Source: Gracilibacillus lacisalsi DSM 19029 (GTDB lineage Bacteria > Bacillota > Bacilli > Bacillales > Amphibacillaceae). Taken from it: a stretch of 64,000 nt of DNA. Shown piece by piece: positions 34,738 to 43,236 of this stretch. Within the stretch, counting starts at the first letter, position 1, and the number at the start of each line of letters is the position of its first letter. Below the pieces are notes generated by a model that was not told the DNA's origin, made no database searches, and was given only the letters and a program-made list of their open reading frames with translations. The translations under genes were made by a program, and so were the position numbers. The stretch covers positions 124,001-188,000 of the forward strand of contig NZ_KB898666.1 of assembly GCF_000377765.1 (NCBI RefSeq), read 5' to 3'.

Positions 34738-35151
34738 ATGATAAACACTCGCTTTTCAGTAGCAATACATATCCTTACACTTGTTGCAACGCAAAATGAT
34801 AAAGGTGTTACATCAGATTTCATAGCAAAAAGTGTTAACACAAACCCTGTCGTCATTCGCCGTATTGGTTCTTTATTAAAAAAAGCGAACCTGTTAAAAG
34901 GTGGACCTGGTGTAGCCGGCTATTCTATCGTAACAGAACCTTCAGAAATTACCTTACTAGATATATATCGAGCTGTAACGTCAGAGGGGGAATTATTTGC
35001 AGTGCACGATCACCCTAATCCGAATTGCGACGTTGGCAGAAATATTCAAGCCACACTGGACATTTCTTTAACCCGTGCACAACAAGCTATGGAAAATGAA
35101 TTAAACAAGCAAACACTAGCTGATATTATTCAACATCTCTCTATACAATAA
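34738..35151 (+). CDS. ywnA: Rrf2-family transcriptional regulator (YwnA-like)
   Basis: A 137-aa winged-HTH protein (TSDFIAKSVNTNPVVIRRI, about 24-42). The Rrf2 domain has GPGVAGYSI and the C-terminal helix keeps one Cys only (NPNCDVGRN), so it lacks the three-Cys Fe-S site of IscR/NsrR and resembles YwnA/YwgB-type members. GGTGGTGA lies upstream of the ATG. Its likely target is the gene directly behind it, ywnB, through the dyad at 35180-35204. Confidence 0.87.
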   Translation: MINTRFSVAIHILTLVATQNDKGVTSDFIAKSVNTNPVVIRRIGSLLKKANLLKGGPGVAGYSIVTEPSEITLLDIYRAVTSEGELFAVHDHPNPNCDVGRNIQATLDISLTRAQQAMENELNKQTLADIIQHLSIQ

Positions 35152-35165
35152 GGAGATGTTTTTTA
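35133..35165 (+). terminator. Terminator of ywnA
   Basis: ACATCTC and GGAGATGT pair across the stop codon region, followed by TTTTTTATT. It separates ywnA from the ywnB promoter. Confidence 0.75.
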
Positions 35166-35204
35166 TTGACTTCAACACAAATTGTAACTATAATTGTTAC
35201 AATT
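35166..35204 (+). promoter_or_regulatory. ywnB promoter with operator dyad over -10
   Basis: TTGACT (35166-35171), 17 nt, TATAAT (35189-35194). AATTGTAAC (35180-35188) and GTTACAATT (35196-35204) are perfect 9-bp arms that enclose the -10, a classical repressor position. YwnA is the likely repressor. Confidence 0.75.
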
Positions 35205-35225
35205 AATCCAAAGGAGGAATTGACA

Positions 35226-35864
35226 ATGAAAATTGGAATTATCGGGGCAACTGGGAAATCTGGTAAACTGATTACACAAGAAGCACTTCATAGAGGACAC
35301 GAAGTTACTGCAATTGTACGTAGTCCGGAAAAAGTGGACAATAAAGACGTCGATATCGTGAAAAAAGATATATTTGATATGAAGACCGAGGATATTAAAG
35401 ACTTTGATGTTGTTGTCAATGCTTATAATTCCCCACAAGGTGAAGAGCATCTACATATCGAAGCTCATCGTGTATTAATCCATGCTTTCCAAGGAACTGA
35501 TACACGTCTTATCGTTGTTGGTGGCGCAGGTAGTCTATATGTTGATGAAGAACAAACAACACATTTATACGACACACCTGACTTTCCTGATTTCGTATAT
35601 CCATTAGCTTCCAACATGGGTAAAGCATTAGACGAATTAAAACAAACAGAAGATGTCAAATGGACACACTTAAGTCCTGCAGCAATGTTCGATCCAGAAG
35701 GGAAACGTACTGGCTCCTATCAAAAAGGAAAAGAAAATGTCATCACTAATAAAGCAGGAGAAAGCTATATCAGCTATGCAGATTACGCTATCGCTCTACT
35801 AGATGAGATTGAAAATCCCGAACATATAGAAGAACGCTTTACTGTTGTGGGAGAAAAAGAATAA
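35226..35864 (+). CDS. ywnB: NAD(P)-binding Rossmann protein (YwnB-like)
   Basis: A 212-aa atypical short-chain reductase of the NmrA/YwnB type. It begins with a dinucleotide-binding GATGKSGKL (about 7-15); there is no YxxxK catalytic pair in the usual place. The family includes flavin reductase-like and quinone or methylglyoxal-linked oxidoreductases, so the substrate is open. Start is the ATG at 35226 with AAAGGAGG upstream; the TTG at 35166 is the promoter -35. It is probably induced when YwnA is inactivated. Confidence 0.85.
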   Translation: MKIGIIGATGKSGKLITQEALHRGHEVTAIVRSPEKVDNKDVDIVKKDIFDMKTEDIKDFDVVVNAYNSPQGEEHLHIEAHRVLIHAFQGTDTRLIVVGGAGSLYVDEEQTTHLYDTPDFPDFVYPLASNMGKALDELKQTEDVKWTHLSPAAMFDPEGKRTGSYQKGKENVITNKAGESYISYADYAIALLDEIENPEHIEERFTVVGEKE

Positions 35865-35895
35865 AGGATCATTATTGTATTGAATGAAGAGAAAA

Positions 35896-35932
35896 AGCCC
35901 TAGTAATGTGATACATTACTAGGGCTATTTTC
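35896..35932. terminator. Bidirectional terminator
   Basis: AGCCCTAGTAATG and CATTACTAGGGCT form a 13-bp stem, with T-rich flanks on both strands, between the convergent ywnB and ferredoxin genes. Confidence 0.92.
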
Positions 35933-35939
35933 GTCTAAG

Positions 35940-36176
35940 TTAATTCCCAAAAAATGCTTCTGCCTTTTCTAAATATGGCTCTTGATCTACAGTCAATTCA
36001 TATTCTTCCACGATCGCATCAACTGGACACACCGCTACACATGCACCACAATCAATGCAGATATCTGGGTCTATATAAAATTGGTCTTTTCCTTCTTCGA
36101 TGCAATCTACCGGGCATACTGTTGCACATTCCCCGGCTTTTTCTGTTTCACAAGGTGCTGTTATGACAAATGCCAA
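35940..36176 (-). CDS. 2[4Fe-4S] ferredoxin
   Basis: A 78-aa electron carrier. It has CxxxC-type and CxxCxxCxxxCP cluster motifs: CATVCPVDCIE and CIDCGACVAVCPVDA. Start: an ATG at 36185 abuts its ribosome site, whereas TTG at 36176 sits 9 nt behind GGAGAGGAG and gives MAFVITAPCE, the N-terminus usual for this family; TTG is preferred. It lies downstream of sodA on the same strand but is separated by a terminator. Confidence 0.9.
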   Translation of the reverse strand: MAFVITAPCETEKAGECATVCPVDCIEEGKDQFYIDPDICIDCGACVAVCPVDAIVEEYELTVDQEPYLEKAEAFFGN

Positions 36177-36194
36177 ACTAACCATCTCCTCTCC

Positions 36195-36232
36195 ATAAAA
36201 ATAAGTGGAAAGATGCCTTCCATCCTTCCACT
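36195..36232 (-). terminator. Terminator of sodA
   Basis: Minus strand AGTGGAAGGATG and CATCTTTCCACT pair round GAAGG, followed by TATTTTTAT. Confidence 0.85.
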
Positions 36233-36252
36233 CATCCGAAACGAACAATTAT

Positions 36253-36873
36253 TTATTTCACAGCCGCTTGGAATTTTTCTGCGACAACATCCCAATTAAT
36301 AACATTGTAGAAACTAGCAATGTAATCAGGACGTCTGTTTTGATAGTTTAAGTAATAAGCATGCTCCCAAACATCGATGCCAAGAATAGCTGTTTTCCCT
36401 TCAGAAATTGGATTATCTTGGTTTGGTGTGCTTGTTACTTCTAATTTCCCATCCGCATTTACAACTAACCAAGCCCAACCTGAACCGAATCGGGTAGCAG
36501 CAGCGTTAGAGAATTGTTCTTTAAATTGATCAAAGCTACCAAATGCCTCATCAATTGCTTTTGCTAATTCCCCTTCAGGTTTATCTGCTTTAGACCCTGG
36601 AGCGATCACTTCCCAGAATAAAGTATGGTTGAAGTGTCCACCACCATTGTTTCTTACTGCAGTGCGGATATTCTCAGGTACACTGTCTAAGTCAGCTAGA
36701 AGTTCCTCAAGACTTTTATTAGCTAAGGCATCCTGTCCTTCAAGTGCTGCATTTAATTTTGTAACGTATGTTTGATGGTGTTTTCCGTGGTGAATTTCCA
36801 TCGTTTTTTGATCAATGTGTGGTTCCAAAGCGTCAAACGCATAACCTAACTCAGGTAAAGTAAAGTTTGCCAT
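36253..36873 (-). CDS. sodA: Superoxide dismutase (Mn/Fe family)
   Basis: A 206-aa enzyme that dismutates superoxide. Metal ligands are in place: His in MEIHHGKHH (about 27), His in [10 protein letters not shown] (about 82), and Asp/His in [11 protein letters not shown] (about 164-168). GSGWAWLV is the usual signature. Start is the ATG at 36873 ([11 protein letters not shown]), with GGAGGT 8 nt upstream. A Cys-rich regulator is divergently encoded, with 180 nt of AT-rich DNA between them that contains overlapping inverted TATACTTTT-type words. Confidence 0.95.
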   Translation of the reverse strand: MANFTLPELGYAFDALEPHIDQKTMEIHHGKHHQTYVTKLNAALEGQDALANKSLEELLADLDSVPENIRTAVRNNGGGHFNHTLFWEVIAPGSKADKPEGELAKAIDEAFGSFDQFKEQFSNAAATRFGSGWAWLVVNADGKLEVTSTPNQDNPISEGKTAILGIDVWEHAYYLNYQNRRPDYIASFYNVINWDVVAEKFQAAVK

Positions 36874-37052
36874 ATGTAAAACCTCCAATAATATTTATTA
36901 TACCTTTTAGTATAAAAAGTATAATTATATGTTATACTATTATTATCAATTAATCAATACATTTGCTTCAAAATTTCCAATAATTTCTGTTTGGACAAAT
37001 TATATTGTATAATGGAATTTAATCAAGGGGAAGCCAATGTAGGAGGAATCCC

Positions 37053-37682
37053 ATGACACCAATAACAAAAACGACAAAAGATAGAATATTAGAATTATTA
37101 AAGAAAGAAGTTTCCTTATCTGTCAATGAACTTATCGACCATTTAGATATCACGCATATGGCTATACGCAAACATTTAACTACATTAGAGAAAGATGGGC
37201 TTGTTTCTAGTCACCATGAGAAAAAGGATATCGGTCGACCAATCCAAAAATTCTTTTTAACGACAAAGGGCAAACGTCTATTTCCTAATAATTATGAATC
37301 GATCAGTGTTGAGTTCTTAAAAGATATTCAAGCAATACATGGAAAAGACTCAATTGAACAACTTTTTGAAAATCGTGAAGAGCGACTAACAAAGCAATAT
37401 GCCGATCTTGTCGATCAATCCTCAAACCTGGAAAAAATGCGAGATATCGTCCATATCCAAAACGAGAAAGGCTATATGGCGGAATTATCTCAACATGATG
37501 ATGATCAGTTTGAGATTGTTGAATATAATTGTCCTATATTTGCAGTGGCAAAGGAATTTCATATCGCTTGCCGATGTGAAACAAGCATGTTTAAGAAAGT
37601 ATTGGGAACAGAGAATGTAGAAAGAGTGCAATGTAAAACGGAGGGGAATAATCATTGTCGGTTTAAGGTGGAATTTGAATAA
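37053..37682 (+). CDS. HTH regulator with C-terminal Cys cluster (SufR-like)
   Basis: A 209-aa regulator: DeoR/ArsR-like winged HTH at about 10-70 (LSVNELIDHLDITHMAIRKH, with the wing at KKDIGRPIQKFFL). The C-terminal domain carries Cys at C-x12-C-x1-C-x18-C-x7-C (YNCPIF ... ACRCET ... VQCKT ... NHCRF). SufR proteins bind a 4Fe-4S cluster through a related C-x12-C arrangement, so redox or Fe-S sensing is likely. Position divergent to sodA makes sodA a candidate target. AGGAGG precedes the ATG. Confidence 0.8.
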   Translation: MTPITKTTKDRILELLKKEVSLSVNELIDHLDITHMAIRKHLTTLEKDGLVSSHHEKKDIGRPIQKFFLTTKGKRLFPNNYESISVEFLKDIQAIHGKDSIEQLFENREERLTKQYADLVDQSSNLEKMRDIVHIQNEKGYMAELSQHDDDQFEIVEYNCPIFAVAKEFHIACRCETSMFKKVLGTENVERVQCKTEGNNHCRFKVEFE

Positions 37683-37683
37683 T

Positions 37684-37715
37684 AAAGACCTGCATCTGTT
37701 AGGTCTTATTTTATT
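37684..37715 (+). terminator. Terminator of the SufR-like gene
   Basis: AAGACCT and AGGTCTT pair round a 9-nt loop and are followed by ATTTTATTT. Confidence 0.75.
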
Positions 37716-38157
37716 TCACTTCCACCACAAACGTATAATGTGCCTCTCCATTAGGCCATTCCCCAATCACTTCGTAAATTACTTTCCCTTTATCAGGAGC
37801 CTGGATTTGATTATTCTTTAAAGGTATTTCTTCCATTCTCTTTTCTTCATCCCATAAATAAACAACAATCTCAGGATTGTAATCAGCCGTGAATTCTATG
37901 TCACTGTTATCTTCAACTTTTATTGGATCGAGCTTTTTAGCTATCTGATTTGGAGAAGGAGCATCAGTTTGAATCGCTTTCGTTGTTCCACCGTTCTTCA
38001 TTTCCCAGCTAAAGGAACCAGTTTCCAATGAATATTTTTGCTTATCAATAATTGCATACATAGATGGAGGGTGTCTCAAGTTATTTACGGAATCGTTATT
38101 ATTAAAGCCACAACCAGTAATGATCAGTAAGAACGAAAAGACAATAAATCGTGGCAT
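37711..38157 (-). CDS. Small lipoprotein of unknown function
   Basis: 148 aa. Signal peptide with lipobox ITGC (Cys about 16) after VFSFLLIITG; the mature part is a beta-rich domain (SLETGSFSWEMKNGG ... KGKVIYEVIGEWPNGEAHYTF). It should be anchored to the outer face of the membrane. AGGAGGA lies upstream. I do not recognise the family. It is monocistronic; the opposite strand begins the ABC-F leader. Confidence 0.7.
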   Translation of the reverse strand: MPRFIVFSFLLIITGCGFNNNDSVNNLRHPPSMYAIIDKQKYSLETGSFSWEMKNGGTTKAIQTDAPSPNQIAKKLDPIKVEDNSDIEFTADYNPEIVVYLWDEEKRMEEIPLKNNQIQAPDKGKVIYEVIGEWPNGEAHYTFVVEVK

Positions 38158-38228
38158 CTGCTAATCCTCCTTTCTTTTACTATTAGTCGCTTTTAATTAT
38201 TAAAAGGTTTCATCGTAACTTTTATCTA

Positions 38229-38257
38229 TTGACTTCTCCCCCCTATTTTTGTAAACT
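38229..38257 (+). promoter_or_regulatory. SigA-type promoter of the ABC-F leader
   Basis: TTGACT (38229-38234), 17 nt, TAAACT (38252-38257). Predicted transcript start is near 38264, giving a leader of about 270 nt before the ABC-F start. The gap 38158-38535 is thus promoter plus leader. Confidence 0.65.
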
Positions 38258-38294
38258 TTGGTTAACTAAATGCGAAAGGGGGAGCCTTGGGCCA

Positions 38295-38306
38295 ATGAAG
38301 TTATAA
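38295..38306 (+). other. Three-codon upstream ORF (MKL-stop)
   Basis: ATG AAG TTA TAA with a strong ribosome site GGGGGAG (38278-38284) 10 nt upstream, about 30 nt into the leader. Its good initiation signal and minimal length suggest a sensor ORF for ribosome stalling by antibiotics, as reported for the Listeria ABC-F gene lmo0919. Confidence 0.55.
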
Positions 38307-38469
38307 TCCTATTCTCTCATAATATTTTCATAAAGAACGTCATTCCACACATGGGATACGTATGTCTTTATGCAGAATATTTAGGATAGGATTGATACTC
38401 ATTGACCGGCTCAGATATGAGGATACTGCCATCAATATCCTTATAGATATTTGCCTTTCATACGGTATT

Positions 38470-38506
38470 GCCTCCTATTCTGAATGTGAATAAGGAGGCT
38501 TTTTGT
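38470..38506 (+). terminator. Attenuator upstream of the ABC-F gene
   Basis: GCCTCCTATTC pairs with GAATAAGGAGGC (one bulge) round TGAATGT and runs into TTTTTGTTG. It lies inside the leader, 30 nt before the start codon, so it would shut off the gene unless an alternative fold forms upstream. Confidence 0.85.
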
Positions 38507-38535
38507 TGTCTCCGAATCGGAATGGAGCGAATGTT

Positions 38536-40107
38536 ATGTTACTACAAGCCAAGAATCTTATTATCACTGTAGAAGCAAGAACGCTACTAGAGATTGACGC
38601 ATTGGAAATATTTGAAGGCGACCGAATTGGCCTCGTTGGGAAAAATGGGACCGGTAAAACAACCTTATTGCACACACTAGCTGGAAAGTTAACACCTGAG
38701 CATGGAATTGTCACACATTATGGAACAGTTGATCTTCTGCCTCAATTAAAAGCAGCTGATGGTTATAAAAGTGGTGGAGAAATTACCCAAAACTATATTC
38801 AAAGAGCTTTTTCCAATCAAAGTAGTATCCTTTTAGCCGATGAACCGACTACCCACTTAGACACGAACCATATCGAATGGGTAGAAAATACGTTAAAACA
38901 TTGGCAAGGGGCTTATGTTATCGTCTCACACGACCGTGCATTTTTAGACGCCACTTGTACGAAAATATGGGAAATTGATCAGGGGAAGCTCAATGAATAT
39001 AAGGGTAATTACCAACAATTCAAAGCCCAAAAAGAACAGGTCCTACGTCAGCATCAACAGGAATATGAAAAATATCAAACCAAGAAGCAACAACTAGAAA
39101 GAGCTTTAACACTAAAATCAGAAAAAGCGGAAAGAGCTACTAAGAAACCGAAAAATACAAGTGCGTCTGAAGCAAAAATAACAGGGGCAAAACCCTATTT
39201 TGCCAAAAAACAAAAGAAACTCCAACAAACAGCCAAAGCGATTGAAACCCGACTGGAGAAGCTTGAAAAAGCAGAAAAACCTTTCGAAGAAACACCGATT
39301 AAAATGGATTTACCAAATCAAGAAAAATTGGCTGGAAAGGTACTTATTCGAGTGGAGAATCTAAATGGTAAAGTAGGCAATCAACTGCTATGGAAACAAG
39401 CCAATTTCCTGATTAAAGGCGGAAATAAACTCGCTATTATTGGAGCAAACGGAAGTGGTAAAACAACTTTAATTAGGAAGATACTTTATGGTGAAGAAGG
39501 TGTTCACCTTTCTTCTGCCTGTAAAATAGCTTATTTTAAACAAGACTTATCGATTTTAGATCCAAACCGTTCGATTCTTGAAAATGCACAAGATGGTTCG
39601 ATTCACCATGAAACATTAATCCGAACAGTACTTGCTAGACTCCATTTTTATCGTGATCAGGTTCATAAGAAAGTTGCTGTATTAAGTGGCGGCGAACGAG
39701 TTAAAGTAACACTTGCAAAACTGTTCCTTAGCAACTGCAATACATTGATCTTAGACGAACCTACCAACTTTCTCGATTTAGAAGCGATGGAGGCATTGGA
39801 AAAATTGCTTACAGAATATGAGGGGACCGTCATTTTCGTTTCTCATGATCGACGGTTTGTTGAAAAAATAGCAACAAAATTGGTCACCATCGAAGAACAA
39901 CAGGTTACCTATTTTGACGGAAACTACCAGCAGTTTAAAAACCGGGAACAGACACCTGTTAAAGATGACCATGATGAACAATTACTAATCATCGAAACAA
40001 AAATAACAGATGTTTTAAGCAGATTAAGTATCGAACCATCAGAAGCACTTGAAAAAGAATTCCAACAATTATTGAAAGAAAAGCAACGATTAGCAAAAAA
40101 GCACTGA
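38536..40107 (+). CDS. Vga-type ABC-F ribosomal protection protein
   Basis: A 523-aa ABC-F ATPase with no membrane part: two nucleotide-binding domains (Walker A GKNGTGKTT at about 32 and GANGSGKTT at about 312) and an interdomain linker rich in Lys/Gln helices. The first signature is SGGEITQNYIQ, the second LSGGERVKVTLAKLF; Walker B is LLLADEPTTHLD-like and LILDEPTNFLD. The linker words ATKKPKN and GAKPYF and the C-terminal LSRLSIEPSE are those of Vga(A), which displaces lincosamides, streptogramin A and pleuromutilins from ribosomes. Start is the ATG at 38536 (GGAG 8 nt upstream). Low sensitivity to those drugs is predicted. Confidence 0.9.
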   Translation: MLLQAKNLIITVEARTLLEIDALEIFEGDRIGLVGKNGTGKTTLLHTLAGKLTPEHGIVTHYGTVDLLPQLKAADGYKSGGEITQNYIQRAFSNQSSILLADEPTTHLDTNHIEWVENTLKHWQGAYVIVSHDRAFLDATCTKIWEIDQGKLNEYKGNYQQFKAQKEQVLRQHQQEYEKYQTKKQQLERALTLKSEKAERATKKPKNTSASEAKITGAKPYFAKKQKKLQQTAKAIETRLEKLEKAEKPFEETPIKMDLPNQEKLAGKVLIRVENLNGKVGNQLLWKQANFLIKGGNKLAIIGANGSGKTTLIRKILYGEEGVHLSSACKIAYFKQDLSILDPNRSILENAQDGSIHHETLIRTVLARLHFYRDQVHKKVAVLSGGERVKVTLAKLFLSNCNTLILDEPTNFLDLEAMEALEKLLTEYEGTVIFVSHDRRFVEKIATKLVTIEEQQVTYFDGNYQQFKNREQTPVKDDHDEQLLIIETKITDVLSRLSIEPSEALEKEFQQLLKEKQRLAKKH

Positions 40108-40126
40108 TCTATGATCAGTGCTTTTC
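40100..40126. terminator. Bidirectional terminator
   Basis: AGCACTGAT and ATCAGTGCT form a 9-bp stem followed by TTTCT, overlapping the ABC-F stop and the end of the convergent DUF624 gene. Confidence 0.85.
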
Positions 40127-40804
40127 TAGTTTAATCGAACTTGTATGAATTTTTATGAAAACAAGCAATGCTAAAAACACCAATATAGAACCAGAAAAGA
40201 ATGGGATGAGAAAGGGTAGCCATTGTGTCATCACATACACAAAGGTTAAACTAAGCATCCCTAGTGACATCGACAATAGCGGATGGCCAAACATGATAAT
40301 TCCCACTTGTTTTAATAACTGGTGCACTTTGCTATCGATCGTTACCGCGCCTGAGAGTAGATGTAAATTATAAATAAGCGCGAAAAAACCAAGAACAATA
40401 AATACATAAGTATAGGTGATGTTTCCTGTCCCCATTACATAGAAAAAGTCAATTAATAAAACAGTCCAAAAAATGGTAGATATCACGCCTATTTTCATGC
40501 CTTTCTTATAATTCAGCCTAGTATATTGCCAGAAATCAGCAAAGAGCTTAACATCTTCCTTTTGAATAAATTGGTGTACAATCGAAAATAATGCCATAGT
40601 AGTTGGAAAGAACACAAAAGGTGATAACATTATTAGTAGCCCAAATAATACTACTATCACCCCTATCTCATCTGCCATTAACAAATTCAACACAATAAAG
40701 AAAATCGGTAGATTACACACCGTCCAAATAATATTAGCAAACGAAAATTTATAAACCCAATCAGCAATCACATAAAATCTACCCATTATCCCCGTATTTT
40801 GCAT
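40115..40804 (-). CDS. DUF624 (YesL-like) membrane protein
   Basis: About 229 aa with five to six hydrophobic segments. The N-terminal part (YVIADWVYKFSFANIIW) and the middle FADFWQYTRLNYKKGMKIG are typical of YesL/DUF624 proteins linked to sugar transporters. Start ATG at 40804 follows AAAGGTG by 6 nt; 40810 is an alternative. It is the last gene of the glycan operon, 14 nt behind the GH95 gene. Confidence 0.8.
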   Translation of the reverse strand: MQNTGIMGRFYVIADWVYKFSFANIIWTVCNLPIFFIVLNLLMADEIGVIVVLFGLLIMLSPFVFFPTTMALFSIVHQFIQKEDVKLFADFWQYTRLNYKKGMKIGVISTIFWTVLLIDFFYVMGTGNITYTYVFIVLGFFALIYNLHLLSGAVTIDSKVHQLLKQVGIIMFGHPLLSMSLGMLSLTFVYVMTQWLPFLIPFFSGSILVFLALLVFIKIHTSSIKLEKH

Positions 40805-40817
40805 GTTCATCACCTTT

Positions 40818-43211
40818 CTATTTAGAAAAGAAACGCAAACTTTGTGGTGCCGACAATTGTATCTGATAATAGGATTCTCCTAACTCAGATGGTAAGACTT
40901 TTCCGTCTCCTTCCCATTCGTATTTTAGATCAGAAGGTAATCCTAATGTAATAATTGTTTCACGCTCTGCTTTTAAGACGGTAGAAAATGTACCTTTTAA
41001 TAAATCCCAACGAAAGCTTATCGTACCCGTACAGAAGTGAAATGTATCAACTTGCCCTGAGTTCCAATCATCAGGTAAAGCTGGCAAAAGCTTCACCAAT
41101 GTTGGTGACACATAAATCAACATTTCCTGAATAGCGTTTACGATACCTAAATTAGCATCCATTTGCACTGGTGCATAGTCGATTTCCATTGTCAGCCCCA
41201 TATTACGCCAATCATTATGGACTGTATAAAAGTTATTTAACAAACAAGACCTTGAAAGGTTTTCGAGACAAGTACTTGCTTTAGTGGCATCTTGTAACCT
41301 CGCATAAATACTTGCCATATGAGCATAGGACCAGCTTGTTTGTGCTCCTAATTTTCTTTGTTGTACCGCTTTTCGAAATGCCTCAAATAGCGGTTCTTCT
41401 TTCTCTTTGATTAATTCTTGACCAGGGAAAATCGGATAAATATGGGAGAGATGCCGATGTTCATTATTATCTTCAAATGGATCGCTCAGCCATTCCTTAA
41501 TGGCGCCATCTTTATTTACTCGATAGGGCGGAATTAGTTCAAGCATTTTCTCCCAAATAGGTCGTTCCTGTTGGTAGATCGAAACAATTGAACTACCTTC
41601 TATTAAATTAGTAAGTAATTCCTTCATCACAGCAAAATCCATCGTAGCATTTATCGCTGTTGGCATTGGATGGGCAACTGGCTCACTACTTTTAGGCATG
41701 AAATTTACCGGTGTATTCTCTGGTGATACAGAAGGATAATACAGGTAATAACCATCCTCGCCAACTTCTAAAAAATCTTGATAGAAATCCGCCACTTCTT
41801 TCATAAAAGGTAAAGCATGTTGCTTCAAATATTCATGATCTCCTGTAAATTGATAATATTGATAAAAATGCTGGGCTAACCATCCAGCTGCAGCAGTCCA
41901 ATTCATAATAACAGGTACTAATTGATTTGGTTTCCCAATACCTGGTGTTGTCCCTGCAGGTATATAAATCCCTCGACAACCAAATAACTTTCTTGCATTA
42001 TCGCGGAAATCAGCCATCAAAGACTGATAATACTCCATTAACGCAAGACTGAATTCTGCTAAACCACCTATTGAAGTATGCCAGTACATCATTTGAATGT
42101 TCTCATTAGCCATCCGATGACTCCACATTAAACGGTAATCACCATGCCACAACCCATACATCGAAAACGGTTGACCACCTATTTTAGTACCTGAAATAAA
42201 TAAATATCGGCCAAATGACCATAATTTTTCATAGAGTCTCTCTTTAGCTTCTCCACTACTATAAGCGTCTAAAAGTAACACTTCATTTGACCATTCCTCT
42301 TGGTCATCTGTTAGTTGTAACTTGGAGGAAAAATATAGTGGCTGATAAACTTGTACATGATTGTCTAATAATTGCTGATATGTTGCTGTCACATTAGCGA
42401 GCTCTCCTTTTAATACTGGCCATTGCAATGAACTACTTGATTGAACAAACACTTTTACAAGGATTAATAAACTATTAACATTTATACAGCGTAATTTCTG
42501 TTGATCTGTGATCACTTCCCCGTCTTCTGCAATTACTCTAGCAACTGCCCCAAACTCTGTATCATCCTCATTCGTAGCTTTATAGAATAGATAATTGTCC
42601 TCCGTATTCCATTCCACTGTATCTGCTAGTTCTTGGTATCTTTTCTTCATATTTAGTGAAGTAGTTGGATGTAAGTCAAAGTTTAACACGGCATCAATAG
42701 CATTAGCTTTATTGGAGCTAACTCGATAAACGATCAAATTATCAGAACGGGAAACAAACAAATCCCTCGTAAATGTTGTATCATGTTCAGACCATGTAAC
42801 ACGGACTTCACCAGTTTCCATGTTAATGCCTCTCCTATAATGGCTAAATCCTTGGTCACACGGCATCTCCAGTTGCAAATCTACAAGGGGTAACGGACAT
42901 GCTAACTTTGAGTGATAACCTTGTTTTTTCACTTCATTTGTTAAGTGCCAATTCGCTTCTTGATATTCTCCCTCCTTCATCAAAGCTCGTGTCTCTGTTA
43001 AAGTGTGACTAATGTCAGGCAACTCTCCTTTCACACCCATATGCCATAATTGAGAATGATTAATTAAGATGGTCTCTTTCTTGATCGCCCCATATACTGC
43101 TGCTCCTAGTTCACCGTTCCCAGCTGGTAAAGCCTCCCGCCACATGTTTCTCCACCATGAAGCAGGATATTGTAAGACAAGCTTGTTTCGATCAGACACA
43201 TTATCAAACAA
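40818..43211 (-). CDS. Glycoside hydrolase family 95 (alpha-L-fucosidase/galactosidase type)
   Basis: A 797-aa cytosolic enzyme (no signal peptide). N-terminal GH95 beta domain with EALPAGNGELGAAVYG. The catalytic residues of the family are all visible: the two Asn in NENIQMMYW, Glu in GAIKEWLSD followed by HRHLSHIYPIFPG, and Asp in QMDANLG. Family activities are alpha-1,2-L-fucosidase and alpha-L-galactosidase. The start is TTG at 43211, with AAAGGGGG 8 nt upstream; the longer frame starting at 43313 would overlap the preceding gene by 77 nt and has no better site. It probably acts on imported oligosaccharides. Confidence 0.88.
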   Translation of the reverse strand: MFDNVSDRNKLVLQYPASWWRNMWREALPAGNGELGAAVYGAIKKETILINHSQLWHMGVKGELPDISHTLTETRALMKEGEYQEANWHLTNEVKKQGYHSKLACPLPLVDLQLEMPCDQGFSHYRRGINMETGEVRVTWSEHDTTFTRDLFVSRSDNLIVYRVSSNKANAIDAVLNFDLHPTTSLNMKKRYQELADTVEWNTEDNYLFYKATNEDDTEFGAVARVIAEDGEVITDQQKLRCINVNSLLILVKVFVQSSSSLQWPVLKGELANVTATYQQLLDNHVQVYQPLYFSSKLQLTDDQEEWSNEVLLLDAYSSGEAKERLYEKLWSFGRYLFISGTKIGGQPFSMYGLWHGDYRLMWSHRMANENIQMMYWHTSIGGLAEFSLALMEYYQSLMADFRDNARKLFGCRGIYIPAGTTPGIGKPNQLVPVIMNWTAAAGWLAQHFYQYYQFTGDHEYLKQHALPFMKEVADFYQDFLEVGEDGYYLYYPSVSPENTPVNFMPKSSEPVAHPMPTAINATMDFAVMKELLTNLIEGSSIVSIYQQERPIWEKMLELIPPYRVNKDGAIKEWLSDPFEDNNEHRHLSHIYPIFPGQELIKEKEEPLFEAFRKAVQQRKLGAQTSWSYAHMASIYARLQDATKASTCLENLSRSCLLNNFYTVHNDWRNMGLTMEIDYAPVQMDANLGIVNAIQEMLIYVSPTLVKLLPALPDDWNSGQVDTFHFCTGTISFRWDLLKGTFSTVLKAERETIITLGLPSDLKYEWEGDGKVLPSELGESYYQIQLSAPQSLRFFSK

Positions 43212-43236
43212 TTGATTGTCCCCCTTTGACCAGTAC

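Noticed and set aside
36889-37052. PerR box in the sodA upstream region
   Set aside because: The TATA-rich inverted words do not match the TTATAATNATTATAA pattern well enough to call.
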